Below are positions 1-6,773 of a stretch of DNA of 7,126 bases, piece by piece. The stretch covers positions 1-7,126 of the forward strand of contig JAPYWP010000030.1 of the NCBI GenBank assembly GCA_028276315.1, given 5' to 3'. Below the pieces are notes generated by a model. That model did no database searches and was not told where the DNA came from. It saw nothing but the letters and a program-made list of their open reading frames with translations. How positions within the stretch are numbered: the stretch's first letter is position 1; every line of letters starts with the position of its first letter. The position numbers were made by a program, and so were the translations under genes. Source of the DNA: Minisyncoccota bacterium. GTDB lineage: Bacteria > Patescibacteriota > Minisyncoccia > UBA6257 > HR35.

Positions 1-2206
1 TACATTTTCTTACTACTTCTTCTAACATTTTTAAAACAGCAGGATTTCTTTCATCACCAATTTGGGTTAATATTTCATTGTCTCTATCAATTCCTAAAAC
101 AAGTTGTGTTAAATCATTTGAACCAATTGACATACCATCAAAAATTTCTAAAAATTCATCTGCTAAAAGAACATTACTTGGTATTTCGCACATAACATAA
201 ATTTTAAGTTCTGGATCTTGGATAATTGATCTAATAATTTGTACTACTTCTCTACCTTCTTCTGGAGTTCGACAGAATGGCACCATTGGCACTACATTTT
301 TTAATTTCATTTCTTCTCTAACTTTTTTAATTGCTAAAACTTCAAGTTCAAACGCTTTTCTAAAATTAGGATGATAATATCTACTTGCTCCACGCCAGCC
401 AATCATTGGATTTTCTTCTTTTGGTTCATAAATTTCTCCACCAATCAAATTTCTATACTCATTAGTTTTAAAATCAGAAAATCTAACGATAACTTCATTT
501 GGCCAAAATGCAACTCCAATTTTAGCAATTCCTTCAGCAAGTTTGTCTATGTAATATTGTTTTTTATCATCGTATCCTTTTGTCAATTCATCAATTTTTT
601 CTTTTATTTCTTTTGGTAAATTAGGATAGTCAATTAAAGCATTGGGGTGAATTTTTATCTCACTTGCAATAATAAATTCTTCTCTAGCAAGTCCAACTCC
701 TTTAACCGGCAAATACCATTTTTCTAAAGCTTCATCAGGCTCTCCAATATTTACATAAACTTTTGTCTTTGTCTGAGGAATTTCTTCTATTTTATGTTCT
801 ATGACTTCATATTCTAAAATTCCTTGATAAATTCTTCCTTCAAGTCCTTGAGAATTATCAATTGTTATTTCATCCCCTGTTTTCAATTTTTCTAAAGCAC
901 CATTTACACCAACAATCGCAGGAATTCCAAGTTCACGAGCAACAATTGCAGCGTGACAAGTCCTACCTCCTTTTTCTGTTATTATTCCTTTAGCAATTTT
1001 CATTATTGGTTCCCAGTCAGGATCAGTCATTTCTGTAACTAAAATTTCTCCAGCTTGAAATTCATTTATTTTCTCAACATCTCTAATCACTCTCACTCTT
1101 CCAGCTGTTATTTGACTTCCTATAGCAATTCCTTTTAAAATTTCGTGCGGTTTCGTTTTTAATCTATACTCATACCAAACATTTTGTTTTGTTGAATGTA
1201 CCGTTTCGGGTCTTGCTTGAACAATATAAAGTTTATTTTCAATTCCATCTTTTGCCCATTCAATATCCATTGCTTTTCCATAATGTTTTTCAATTAGATA
1301 ACCATATTTAGCAAGAAGTTTTACTTCTTCATCTGTTAAAGAAAACATTCTTCTTTCTTCTTTTGTATCAACTTCTTTCACTCCACCTCCTTCAGCATAA
1401 ACAATCTTTCTATTTTTCTCTCCCAATTTTTTAGAAATTATTGGAAATTCATCCGCGTCTATCCGCGTTGTATCTGCGTTCATCCGCGGTTTAAAAACAA
1501 TAAACTCATCTGGCACAACTTTTCCTTGAACAATTAATTCTCCTAAACCAAAAACAGAATTAACAACAATAACATTTGGACAACCATTATCTGGATCAAT
1601 TGTAAACATTACTCCAGAACTACCAACATCACTTCTTACCATCTTTTGTACAGCTACAGAAAGCTTAACTTTAAAATGATCAAAGCCTTTATCTTCTCTA
1701 TAAGAAATAGCCCTATCAGTAAAAAGCGAAGCAAAACAAAATTTTATTTTTTCAAGTAAATCTTTTTCACTAACGTTAAGATATGTTTCTTGCTGACCCG
1801 CAAATGATGCTCCGGGTAAATCTTCTGCTGTGGCACTACTTCTTACTGCTACGGTTAAATCTTCTCCATATTCTTCTTTTAATTTTTGAAAAGCGCTCAA
1901 AATCTCGTTTTTCAAATCTTCAGGAAATCCTCCGCTTTTAATCAAATTTCTTATCTCTTCTCCCCTTTTATGTAAATCTTCAATATTATGAGTATCTAAA
2001 CCTTTTAAAACATTGTGAATTTTCTCTTCCAAATTATTAAATTGAATAAAATAATCATAACCTTCTGCAGTCACTGCAAAACCATTAGGCACCGGCACCC
2101 CAGCATCAGCTAACTTATTATACATTTCTCCCAAATTAGCATTCTTTCCTCCAACTAAGTTAGTATCTTTTGCTGAAATTTCACTAAAAAATTTTATATA
2201 ACGCAT
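1..2206 (-). CDS. ppsA: Phosphoenolpyruvate synthase (pyruvate, water dikinase), C-terminus cut by window edge
   Basis: Known family reaction: ATP + pyruvate + water to AMP + PEP + phosphate, a cytosolic gluconeogenic step. Seen: 735 uninterrupted codons from ATG at 2206, read by hand, running off the window. The start MRYIKFFSEIS followed by LVGGKNANLGEM is the usual N-terminus. The ATP-grasp part carries VRSSATAEDLPGASFAGQQ (R122). The swivelling phosphohistidine domain has GGRTCHAAIVARELGIPAIVG-like sequence with catalytic His418; the TCH form (rather than TSH) is typical of PPS and argues against pyruvate phosphate dikinase. The PEP/pyruvate-binding barrel has IGWRGASRYY (R605) and MSIGSNDLTQLVLGIDRDN (from about 692). 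The expected final Cys-containing motif and roughly 50-60 residues lie outside the window. No Shine-Dalgarno site precedes the ATG. Oddity: a GC-rich tandem repeat encodes residues about 240-253. Confidence 0.96.
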   Translation of the reverse strand, partial: MRYIKFFSEISAKDTNLVGGKNANLGEMYNKLADAGVPVPNGFAVTAEGYDYFIQFNNLEEKIHNVLKGLDTHNIEDLHKRGEEIRNLIKSGGFPEDLKNEILSAFQKLKEEYGEDLTVAVRSSATAEDLPGASFAGQQETYLNVSEKDLLEKIKFCFASLFTDRAISYREDKGFDHFKVKLSVAVQKMVRSDVGSSGVMFTIDPDNGCPNVIVVNSVFGLGELIVQGKVVPDEFIVFKPRMNADTTRIDADEFPIISKKLGEKNRKIVYAEGGGVKEVDTKEERRMFSLTDEEVKLLAKYGYLIEKHYGKAMDIEWAKDGIENKLYIVQARPETVHSTKQNVWYEYRLKTKPHEILKGIAIGSQITAGRVRVIRDVEKINEFQAGEILVTEMTDPDWEPIMKIAKGIITEKGGRTCHAAIVARELGIPAIVGVNGALEKLKTGDEITIDNSQGLEGRIYQGILEYEVIEHKIEEIPQTKTKVYVNIGEPDEALEKWYLPVKGVGLAREEFIIASEIKIHPNALIDYPNLPKEIKEKIDELTKGYDDKKQYYIDKLAEGIAKIGVAFWPNEVIVRFSDFKTNEYRNLIGGEIYEPKEENPMIGWRGASRYYHPNFRKAFELEVLAIKKVREEMKLKNVVPMVPFCRTPEEGREVVQIIRSIIQDPELKIYVMCEIPSNVLLADEFLEIFDGMSIGSNDLTQLVLGIDRDNEILTQIGDERNPAVLKMLEEVVRKC
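1448..1489. repeat. GC-rich tandem repeat of four 10-11 bp units inside ppsA
   Basis: Read on the plus strand the units are ttcatccgcg (1448-1457), tctatccgcg (1458-1467), ttgtatctgcg (1468-1478) and ttcatccgcg (1479-1488), followed by a final g. The first and last units are identical, and all share the core atcYgcg. GC is about 57% here (24 of 42), in a gene that is otherwise strongly AT-rich. The block is translated in the ppsA frame as P240 to E253 (PRMNADTTRIDADE). It contains the only two CGG arginine codons I find in ppsA; other arginines are AGA, AGG, CGT or CGA. The frame stays open on both sides and conserved sequence resumes at EFPIISKKLGEK. From memory, similar ATCCGCG/ATCTGCG decamer-type repeats are dispersed in various bacterial genomes; I cannot confirm that here. 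Confidence 0.85.
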
Positions 2207-2227
2207 AGGGATATTTTAAGATATATT

Positions 2228-2341
2228 TTATTTAATTAAATCTTCAAGTTTAATTTTATCTAAATTATCTAAAGAACTTTTTATAGTTTTATTAATATTT
2301 TCAATATCAGAGTTACTTTTTTTAATATTTTCCATCCCCAT
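2228..2341 (-). CDS. Small ORF (37 aa) just upstream of ppsA, hypothetical
   Basis: A 37-codon frame opens at ATG 2341 (a second in-frame ATG lies at 2335) and ends with TAA at 2228-2230, 21 bases before the ppsA start. The peptide begins MGMENIKKSNSD and ends KIKLEDLIK. It is lysine-, asparagine- and isoleucine-rich, with hydrophobic residues spaced as in a short amphipathic helix, and has no membrane segment. I do not recognise it. In its favour, a promoter-like sequence sits so close that transcription would start at or within a few bases of its ATG, which would make it leaderless. Against it, in DNA this AT-rich a 37-codon frame can arise by chance and no Shine-Dalgarno site is present. 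It could be a real small protein, a leader peptide for ppsA, or plain 5' untranslated sequence. Confidence 0.3.
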   Translation of the reverse strand: MGMENIKKSNSDIENINKTIKSSLDNLDKIKLEDLIK

Positions 2342-2349
2342 ATTCAAAA

Positions 2350-2377
2350 ATTATAGTCATTTTTTTAAAAATTGCAA
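2350..2377 (-). promoter_or_regulatory. Putative sigma-70-type promoter for the small ORF and ppsA
   Basis: On the minus strand TTGCAA (2377 to 2372) and TATAAT (2355 to 2350) are separated by 16 bases, a perfect -10 with a 4-of-6 -35. Transcription would begin around 2341-2345, at the ATG of the 37-codon ORF and about 135 bases before ppsA. It lies just after the stop of the CYTH fragment (2386-2388), so it would separate ppsA from the upstream genes. In AT-rich DNA TATAAT matches are common; the correctly spaced TTGCAA is what makes this one worth listing. Confidence 0.4.
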
Positions 2378-2385
2378 GTTAATTT

Positions 2386-2682
2386 TTATTTTCTTTTTCT
2401 CTTTAATAGCCAATCTGGTGGATCAGTAAATTTAATTATTGGATAACTATTTATTTCTTCTTCACTAACATCATAATAAATCTTATAAATAACCTCAACA
2501 CTGCCATATAGAGCCTTTCCCCAATCAAGTTCTAAATCTCTTGCTACTTCTTTTACAATTTCTTCATTAGGTCCTTCTAATTCAACAAATGTTTCAATCC
2601 ATGGCCACGTATCAATAGTTATTTCAACGCCTTTATATTTCCATCTTTCTCTTTTTGTTTCTTGATAAGATTTTTCCACCAT
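2386..2682 (-). CDS. CYTH-domain (CyaB/thiamine-triphosphatase-like) protein, C-terminal half only
   Basis: The 98 residues match the second half of a CYTH domain: RERWKYKGVEITIDTWPW, then FVELEGPNEEIVKEVARDLELDW, then GSVEVIYKIYYDVSEEEI and a basic tail ending KRKRK. The paired strands V-E-I-T-I-D and F-V-E-L-E-G carry the acidic residues that line the triphosphate tunnel in this family (class IV adenylate cyclases, triphosphatases). The N-terminal half with the ExExK-type motif is absent, so catalytic activity is unlikely. The frame stays open upstream of the ATG to 2754, giving KEISIIVNDFEKTCEFLEAIG, which also fits the family and shows that ATG 2682 is not the original start. A TAA at 2755-2757 interrupts the frame. 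The open part may be expressed as a fragment, or the whole locus may be a pseudogene, which I favour. Confidence 0.6.
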   Translation of the reverse strand: MVEKSYQETKRERWKYKGVEITIDTWPWIETFVELEGPNEEIVKEVARDLELDWGKALYGSVEVIYKIYYDVSEEEINSYPIIKFTDPPDWLLKRKRK

Positions 2683-2890
2683 CCCAATGGCTTCTAAAAA
2701 TTCACAAGTTTTTTCAAAATCATTAACAATAATACTAATTTCTTTTGTACTATTTTAGGGTTCAAGGTTAAACTTTTTTTCTAAATCAATGGCTTTTACG
2801 ATTTTTTATTGAAACTCTGAAAATAATTTTAAAAAAAATTTCAAATCCTAAATCTTATTGATTCCAATTTTTCACCATCTTTAATACAAA
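2683..2890 (-). pseudogene. Decayed N-terminal part of the CYTH gene
   Basis: Upstream of the open CYTH fragment, plausible coding pieces appear in different frames separated by stops. KEISIIVNDFEKTCEFLEAIG (2754 down to 2683) is in frame with the 98-residue ORF. KIVKAIDLEKKFNLEP (2805-2758) is in the same frame but bounded by TAA codons at 2806-2808 and 2755-2757. KDGEKLESIRFR (2882-2847), which resembles the Arg-rich strands of a CYTH domain, is in another frame and ends at TGA 2841-2843. The simplest reading is a CYTH gene broken by at least one frameshift and two stops. The upstream end is uncertain, and the more distal pieces are weak matches made by eye. Together with the next small ORF this covers the 415-base stretch lacking a full gene. 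Confidence 0.5.
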
Positions 2891-2900
2891 ACAATATTCT

Positions 2901-2918
2901 AATATTCTATAGAATGTT
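2901..2918. repeat. Short AT-rich inverted repeat
   Basis: aatattcta (2901-2909) is followed at once by its near-perfect reverse complement tagaatgtt (2910-2918), with one mismatch; the central 12 bases attctatagaat are a perfect palindrome. The left arm also repeats directly, with aatattct at 2893-2900 and again at 2901-2908. There is no loop, so a hairpin terminator is unlikely. A dimeric protein site or chance in AT-rich DNA are the alternatives. Confidence 0.3.
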
Positions 2919-2956
2919 GAAATTTTTTGTATCTTGATCTTCAGATTTGGTATTTT

Positions 2957-3073
2957 TTATAGATTATATTCCCAATAAGATTGCCAAATAAATGGAGTTT
3001 CTAAACATTCTTTAATGGTTTTATTATTAGCTAAAATTTCAAGGCCATAATGAGTGACAAAATATATTTTCAT
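2957..3073 (-). CDS. Small ORF (38 aa) directly after the permease gene, hypothetical
   Basis: A 38-codon frame opens at ATG 3073 and stops with TAA at 2957-2959. It starts 24 bases after the permease stop codon, so it could be the last cistron of the exporter operon. The peptide begins MKIYFVTHYGLEILANN and ends PFIWQSYWEYNL. It is unusually aromatic at its C-terminus (two Trp, two Tyr, one Phe in the last twelve residues) and has one Cys. I do not recognise a family; the first residues faintly recall histidine-phosphatase starts (MKIYFVRHG), but the RHG motif is absent. No Shine-Dalgarno site is visible. It may be a genuine small protein, a truncated remnant like the neighbouring CYTH debris, or a chance frame. 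Confidence 0.35.
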   Translation of the reverse strand: MKIYFVTHYGLEILANNKTIKECLETPFIWQSYWEYNL

Positions 3074-3097
3074 AAATTTTTAAATGATTGATTAATT

Positions 3098-4306
3098 TTA
3101 TTCATATCTCAATGCAACGATTGGATCTAGGTCTGCTGCTCTTTTGGCTGGCCAGTAACCAAAAATTATTCCTACTAAGCTTGAAAAAGTTAAAGAAAGA
3201 AAAATTGAATATAAAGAAACTTCTGAAGTAATATTAGCAAATTTAGAAACTCCAATAGATATTAAACTTCCTAAAATTATTCCAAAGATTCCGCCGATTA
3301 ATGTTAAAATAACTGATTCGATTAAAAATTGCATCAAAATTTCTCTTTTCTTTGCTCCAATTGCTTTTCTTAAACCAATTTCTTTTGTTCTCTCGGTCAC
3401 AGAAGTAAGCATCATATTCATAATACCAATGCCACCAACAACTAAAGAAATAGCAGCAATTGAAGCTAAAAAGATTGTCATTGTATTTATTAAAGAATTA
3501 AAAGTATTTAAAAATTCTTGAGAAGCAATAACAGAAAAATCTGGATTATCAGCAGAAACTTTATGTTCTTTCAAAAGTGCTTGAGTTATTTCTTCTTTTA
3601 AACCTTCAATTAAATCAGAGCTTTCTGCTTGAACAGCAATTTGTGATAAATATTCAGAACCGGTTAATATTTTTTGCATTACCAAAAGCGGCACTAAAAC
3701 AACTTCGTCAGGATTCATAAAACCAAGGCTTCCTTTAGGCTCTAAAACACCTATTACTTTAAAATTAACCTTATTAATTCTTATTGTTTTTCCAATTGGA
3801 TCTTCGCTGCCAAATAAATCTTCTGCAACAGTAGGACCTAAAACTGCAACCCTATTTAAATCATTTTCTTGAAAAAATCTTCCGCTTTGAATTTTAGAAT
3901 TTCTAACAATTAAATAATCAGGGGTAACTCCTAAAACCAAAGAATTTGTATTTTTGCCTACTGAAGAGACAATTTGAAACCTTCTACTAATTTCAGGAGA
4001 AACAGCTTTGACTCCTTCAATTTTTTTAATAACATCAACATCTTTCATTTTTAAACTTTGTGCTGTACCTCTTCCAGCAGAAACAATACCTCTTCCAGGT
4101 TGAATAATTCCAGGAAAGACAGTTAACATATTAGAACCAAGACTTTCAACACTTTGAGCAATTTGTCTTTTTGCTCCTTCACCAATTGAAAGCATAGCAA
4201 TAACAGCAGTAATACCAATAACAATTCCTAAAATTGTAAGTCCTGATCTTAACTTGTTTGCTGTTATTGACCTAAAAGCTTCTTTTAATAAATCATAAAA
4301 ACTCAT
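3098..4306 (-). CDS. MacB/FtsX-family ABC transporter permease
   Basis: Membrane subunit of a MacB-type ABC exporter; in this family it transmits ATPase movements to an extracytoplasmic domain to drive export of peptides, lipids or small molecules (mechanotransmission). Length 402 is typical for a stand-alone permease. Visible order: N-terminal amphipathic segment and first membrane helix (about 18-42, ending MLSIGEGAK); an extracytoplasmic MacB_PCD domain (about 45-265); then three more helices (about 272-299, 326-352, 364-384). The hallmark cytoplasmic stretch TERTKEIGLRKAIGAKKREI lies between helices 2 and 3, and the ending PAKRAADLDPIVALRYE is characteristic. The start overlaps the ATPase stop as ATGA (4303-4306), so translation is probably coupled. 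The ATPase domain is a separate protein, unlike E. coli MacB where the two are fused. Substrate unknown. Confidence 0.93.
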   Translation of the reverse strand: MSFYDLLKEAFRSITANKLRSGLTILGIVIGITAVIAMLSIGEGAKRQIAQSVESLGSNMLTVFPGIIQPGRGIVSAGRGTAQSLKMKDVDVIKKIEGVKAVSPEISRRFQIVSSVGKNTNSLVLGVTPDYLIVRNSKIQSGRFFQENDLNRVAVLGPTVAEDLFGSEDPIGKTIRINKVNFKVIGVLEPKGSLGFMNPDEVVLVPLLVMQKILTGSEYLSQIAVQAESSDLIEGLKEEITQALLKEHKVSADNPDFSVIASQEFLNTFNSLINTMTIFLASIAAISLVVGGIGIMNMMLTSVTERTKEIGLRKAIGAKKREILMQFLIESVILTLIGGIFGIILGSLISIGVSKFANITSEVSLYSIFLSLTFSSLVGIIFGYWPAKRAADLDPIVALRYE

Positions 4307-5019
4307 TTTGTAATATTACCATTAATTATTATTCTATCTTTGACTTTAAATTCATCAATTATCTCTCCATCTCTAATTGAAACTATTCTTTCAGCATGTT
4401 TAGCAACATATTCTTCATGGGTCACTAAAACAATTGTTTTTCCAAATTCAAAGTTTAATTTTTGAAAAGTATCTAAAACTATTTCTCCGGTTTTCGAATC
4501 TAAATTTCCTGTTGGTTCATCAGCTAAAATCAAAAGAGGATCATTAACAAGAGCTCTTGCTATAGCAACTCTTTGTTGCATACCACCAGAAAGTTGATTA
4601 GGATAATAATACCAGAAGTTATCTGGAAAAGCTGCTGATTTTAAAGCTTGAATTGCTTTTTGTTTTCTTTCTTCAGGTTTTACACCAGCATAAACCAAAG
4701 GAAGTTCAACTTGTTCAATAACTCTTACTCTTGGAAGCAAATTATAGGCTTGAAAAACAAAACCAATTTTTCTTTTTCTTATTTCAGCAAGTTCATCATC
4801 GTTTAAAGTTGAAACGTCTTTCCCTTCTAAAAAATATTTTCCTGAAGTTGGTCTATCTAAACAGCCAATTATATGCATTAATGTTGACTTTCCAGAACCA
4901 GAGGGTCCCATAATAGCAACAAATTCTCCTTCTTTAATCTTTAAATTAATATTTTTTAAAACAACAGTTTCAACATCAGAGTTTTTATAAATTTTAGTTA
5001 TATTTTCAAGTTTGATCAT
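4303..5019 (-). CDS. ABC transporter ATP-binding protein, LolD/MacB type
   Basis: Cytosolic nucleotide-binding subunit that powers the adjacent permease. All motifs are present in 238 residues: A-loop Tyr11, Walker A GPSGSGKST (38-46), Q-loop Gln90 in GFVFQAYNLLP, signature LSGGMQQR (143-150), Walker B LLILADEP with Glu168, the D-loop GNLDS, and H-loop His201 in VTHEE. The phrase FQAYNLLPRVRVIEQVELPL and the T-G-N-L-D-S stretch place it in the MacB/LolD/FtsE branch. The segment just before the signature, FPDNFWYYYPNQ, is unusually aromatic and appears about one residue longer than the common form. The start ATG at 5019 overlaps the adaptor stop (5016-5018), and its own stop overlaps the permease start. 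A 17-residue basic tail after EIIDEF is not part of the core fold. Confidence 0.95.
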   Translation of the reverse strand: MIKLENITKIYKNSDVETVVLKNINLKIKEGEFVAIMGPSGSGKSTLMHIIGCLDRPTSGKYFLEGKDVSTLNDDELAEIRKRKIGFVFQAYNLLPRVRVIEQVELPLVYAGVKPEERKQKAIQALKSAAFPDNFWYYYPNQLSGGMQQRVAIARALVNDPLLILADEPTGNLDSKTGEIVLDTFQKLNFEFGKTIVLVTHEEYVAKHAERIVSIRDGEIIDEFKVKDRIIINGNITK

Positions 5020-6773
5020 TGTCTTTGCCTGCCAAATGGCATTCGAGGTAAAAATGGATTAGTTTGTTGTCTATTTTGAGCTGTTTGATTTAAGGTTCTT
5101 ATAATGATAATCTCTCCTTCTTTTAGCCCTTCTAAAACTTCAGTAAACTCATCATTTGAAATTCCTGTTTTAATATATCTTTTTTCAATTAAGTTTTGAG
5201 GAATTGCTACTGGCTTAAATGAATTTTTTCTTTCAATTTCGTAATTTTTAACCACTTGGACGTATTGTCCCATTCTATCACTTTTAATAACTGAATTTGG
5301 TACTAATAAAACATTTTCTTTTCTATCAACAATAATTTCTGCATTAACAGACATTCCGGGTTTTATTTCTTTATTCTCGTTTTCAAAAGCAATTTTAACT
5401 TCATAACTTACAACACCCTGCTCTTCTTTCCCTTCAGTGCTTATTTCTACAATTTTGCCTTTTATTTTAAGGTCTGGAAAAGCATCAAACGTTAAATTTG
5501 CATCTTGTCCAATTTTAACTTTAGCAACATCTATTTCGTTTAAACTGATAGAGGTCAATCTTTGCTTACTAATAATCCTAGCTAACACTGTAGAGGGTGA
5601 AACTACATCGCCTTTTTTAACATTTATTTTGCTTACTATACCATTTATATTTGAGTAAATATTAACTTTTTTTAAATTATCTTTAGCAAGTTCTAAATCG
5701 TATTCTCTTTGTTTAATAAGTAGTTTTTGATTCTCTATATCTAATTCATCAGCTCCTTTTTTTAGTTTTTCTAAATATTTTTCTCTTTCTTTGATTAATC
5801 TTTCAGCGTTATTTAAATTATTTTTATTATCTTCAATAGCTCTTTTGGTTGAGAGTAAATTAATTAAATGATTATTAACTTTATTTAGGTAAATTGTTAA
5901 ATTAGAAATATGATTATTGGATATAGGAATTATTAATTTATTATTATTTTCCATTAAATTTTGGTAAAGTTGGATTAAATCTAAAGAATCTTTTATTGCT
6001 TCTGATGTTAATTTTACTGTATCATAAGTTTCTAAAATTAAATTTTCTATTTTTTCTTTTTCAGAAAATCTACTTATAAGTTTATAGTCATTAAAATTTT
6101 TATCATAAGCCAATTTTGCTTTTTGATAATCATTTTCTATCTTATCTTTAAAGAGCACAGCTTTTGCTTCATCGTAAATTTTTGAACTATCAAAGTAAAA
6201 ATAAAGATTAAAACTTGATTTATTTATATCATAACCATAAAGAATATTTTTTAATCCATCCATAATATCTGGAAGATCTAAAAATGCATTACTTACAATG
6301 CTAAATCCATCTTCATAGGCTTTATTTAAATCATCTAGAGCTTTTTGTCTTTGTTCTTTTGCTTGTAAAAGCGCATTTTCTGCTTGAATTAAATCTAATT
6401 CTTCTGGCGGTTTTAGCATTTTTTGAAGATCTATTTTTGCTCTTTCTAAAAGAATTTCAGCATCTTTTAATTGCTTTTTATAATCAGTATCATCAAGTTT
6501 AAATAACAAGTCTCCTACTTTAACTTCTTTACCCTCTTTTATAAAAATAGCCGCAATCTCTCCACTTATTTTCGGTTTAATCTCTATTTCATCTTGACTT
6601 AAAACTTTACCAGAACCAGTAACTAAAACATAAATATTATCCTTTTTAACATTACTAATCATATATTGTGCATTACTATTTTTTGTTAACTTAAAATAAA
6701 AATAAGATCCAGTTAAAATTATAATCAAAATTGACAAAAGAAGTTTTTTATTTTTAAAAATTTTTCTCTTCAC
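5016..6773 (-). CDS. HlyD/MacA-family membrane-fusion (periplasmic adaptor) protein with long coiled coil
   Basis: Adaptor of the MacB-type exporter, anchored by one N-terminal membrane helix (about 9-27) with the rest outside. Two half-lipoyl motifs flank the hairpin: roughly 62-95 (EIKPKISGEIAAIFIKEGKE then VKVGDLLFKLDD) and 370-400 (INGIVSKINVKKGDVVSPST). A beta-barrel domain follows (404-485, with KPGMSVNAEI), then a membrane-proximal domain ending LEGLKEGEIIII. The final residues (NPFLPRMPFGRQRQ) are Pro/Arg/Gln-rich and look disordered. At 585 residues it is far longer than MacA (about 370); the excess is a helical insert of about 170-200 residues between the hairpin arms. The start is GTG at 6773, chosen because it overlaps the regulator stop as GTGA and gives a normal MKRK basic start before the helix. 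No TolC-like partner is in view, as expected if the cell has a single membrane. Confidence 0.9.
   Translation of the reverse strand: MKRKIFKNKKLLLSILIIILTGSYFYFKLTKNSNAQYMISNVKKDNIYVLVTGSGKVLSQDEIEIKPKISGEIAAIFIKEGKEVKVGDLLFKLDDTDYKKQLKDAEILLERAKIDLQKMLKPPEELDLIQAENALLQAKEQRQKALDDLNKAYEDGFSIVSNAFLDLPDIMDGLKNILYGYDINKSSFNLYFYFDSSKIYDEAKAVLFKDKIENDYQKAKLAYDKNFNDYKLISRFSEKEKIENLILETYDTVKLTSEAIKDSLDLIQLYQNLMENNNKLIIPISNNHISNLTIYLNKVNNHLINLLSTKRAIEDNKNNLNNAERLIKEREKYLEKLKKGADELDIENQKLLIKQREYDLELAKDNLKKVNIYSNINGIVSKINVKKGDVVSPSTVLARIISKQRLTSISLNEIDVAKVKIGQDANLTFDAFPDLKIKGKIVEISTEGKEEQGVVSYEVKIAFENENKEIKPGMSVNAEIIVDRKENVLLVPNSVIKSDRMGQYVQVVKNYEIERKNSFKPVAIPQNLIEKRYIKTGISNDEFTEVLEGLKEGEIIIIRTLNQTAQNRQQTNPFLPRMPFGRQRQ

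Noticed and set aside
371..619. Open frame on the plus strand rich in Phe, Ile and Ser
   Set aside because: It is antisense to conserved ppsA coding sequence (IGWRGASRYY region); its composition is what AT-rich antisense codons give, and no family is recognisable.
1448..1489. CRISPR array or direct-repeat recombination site
   Set aside because: Units are 10-11 bp with no spacers and lie inside an open coding frame, unlike CRISPR repeats of about 24-37 bp separated by unique spacers.
2367..2387. Inverted repeat aaaaatt / aattttt with a 7-base loop, as a possible terminator
   Set aside because: The stem is only seven A/T pairs with no GC, too weak for an intrinsic terminator, and it overlaps the better-supported promoter.
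2841..2843. TGA inside the CYTH remnant as a recoded sense codon (Gly or Trp)
   Set aside because: TGA clearly ends three genes in 4-base overlaps here, and the remnant also contains TAA stops and frame changes that recoding would not repair.
4731..5658. Two short plus-strand open frames (4731-4913 and 5437-5658)
   Set aside because: They lie antisense within the ATPase and adaptor genes, which are conserved; neither has a ribosome site or recognisable domain.
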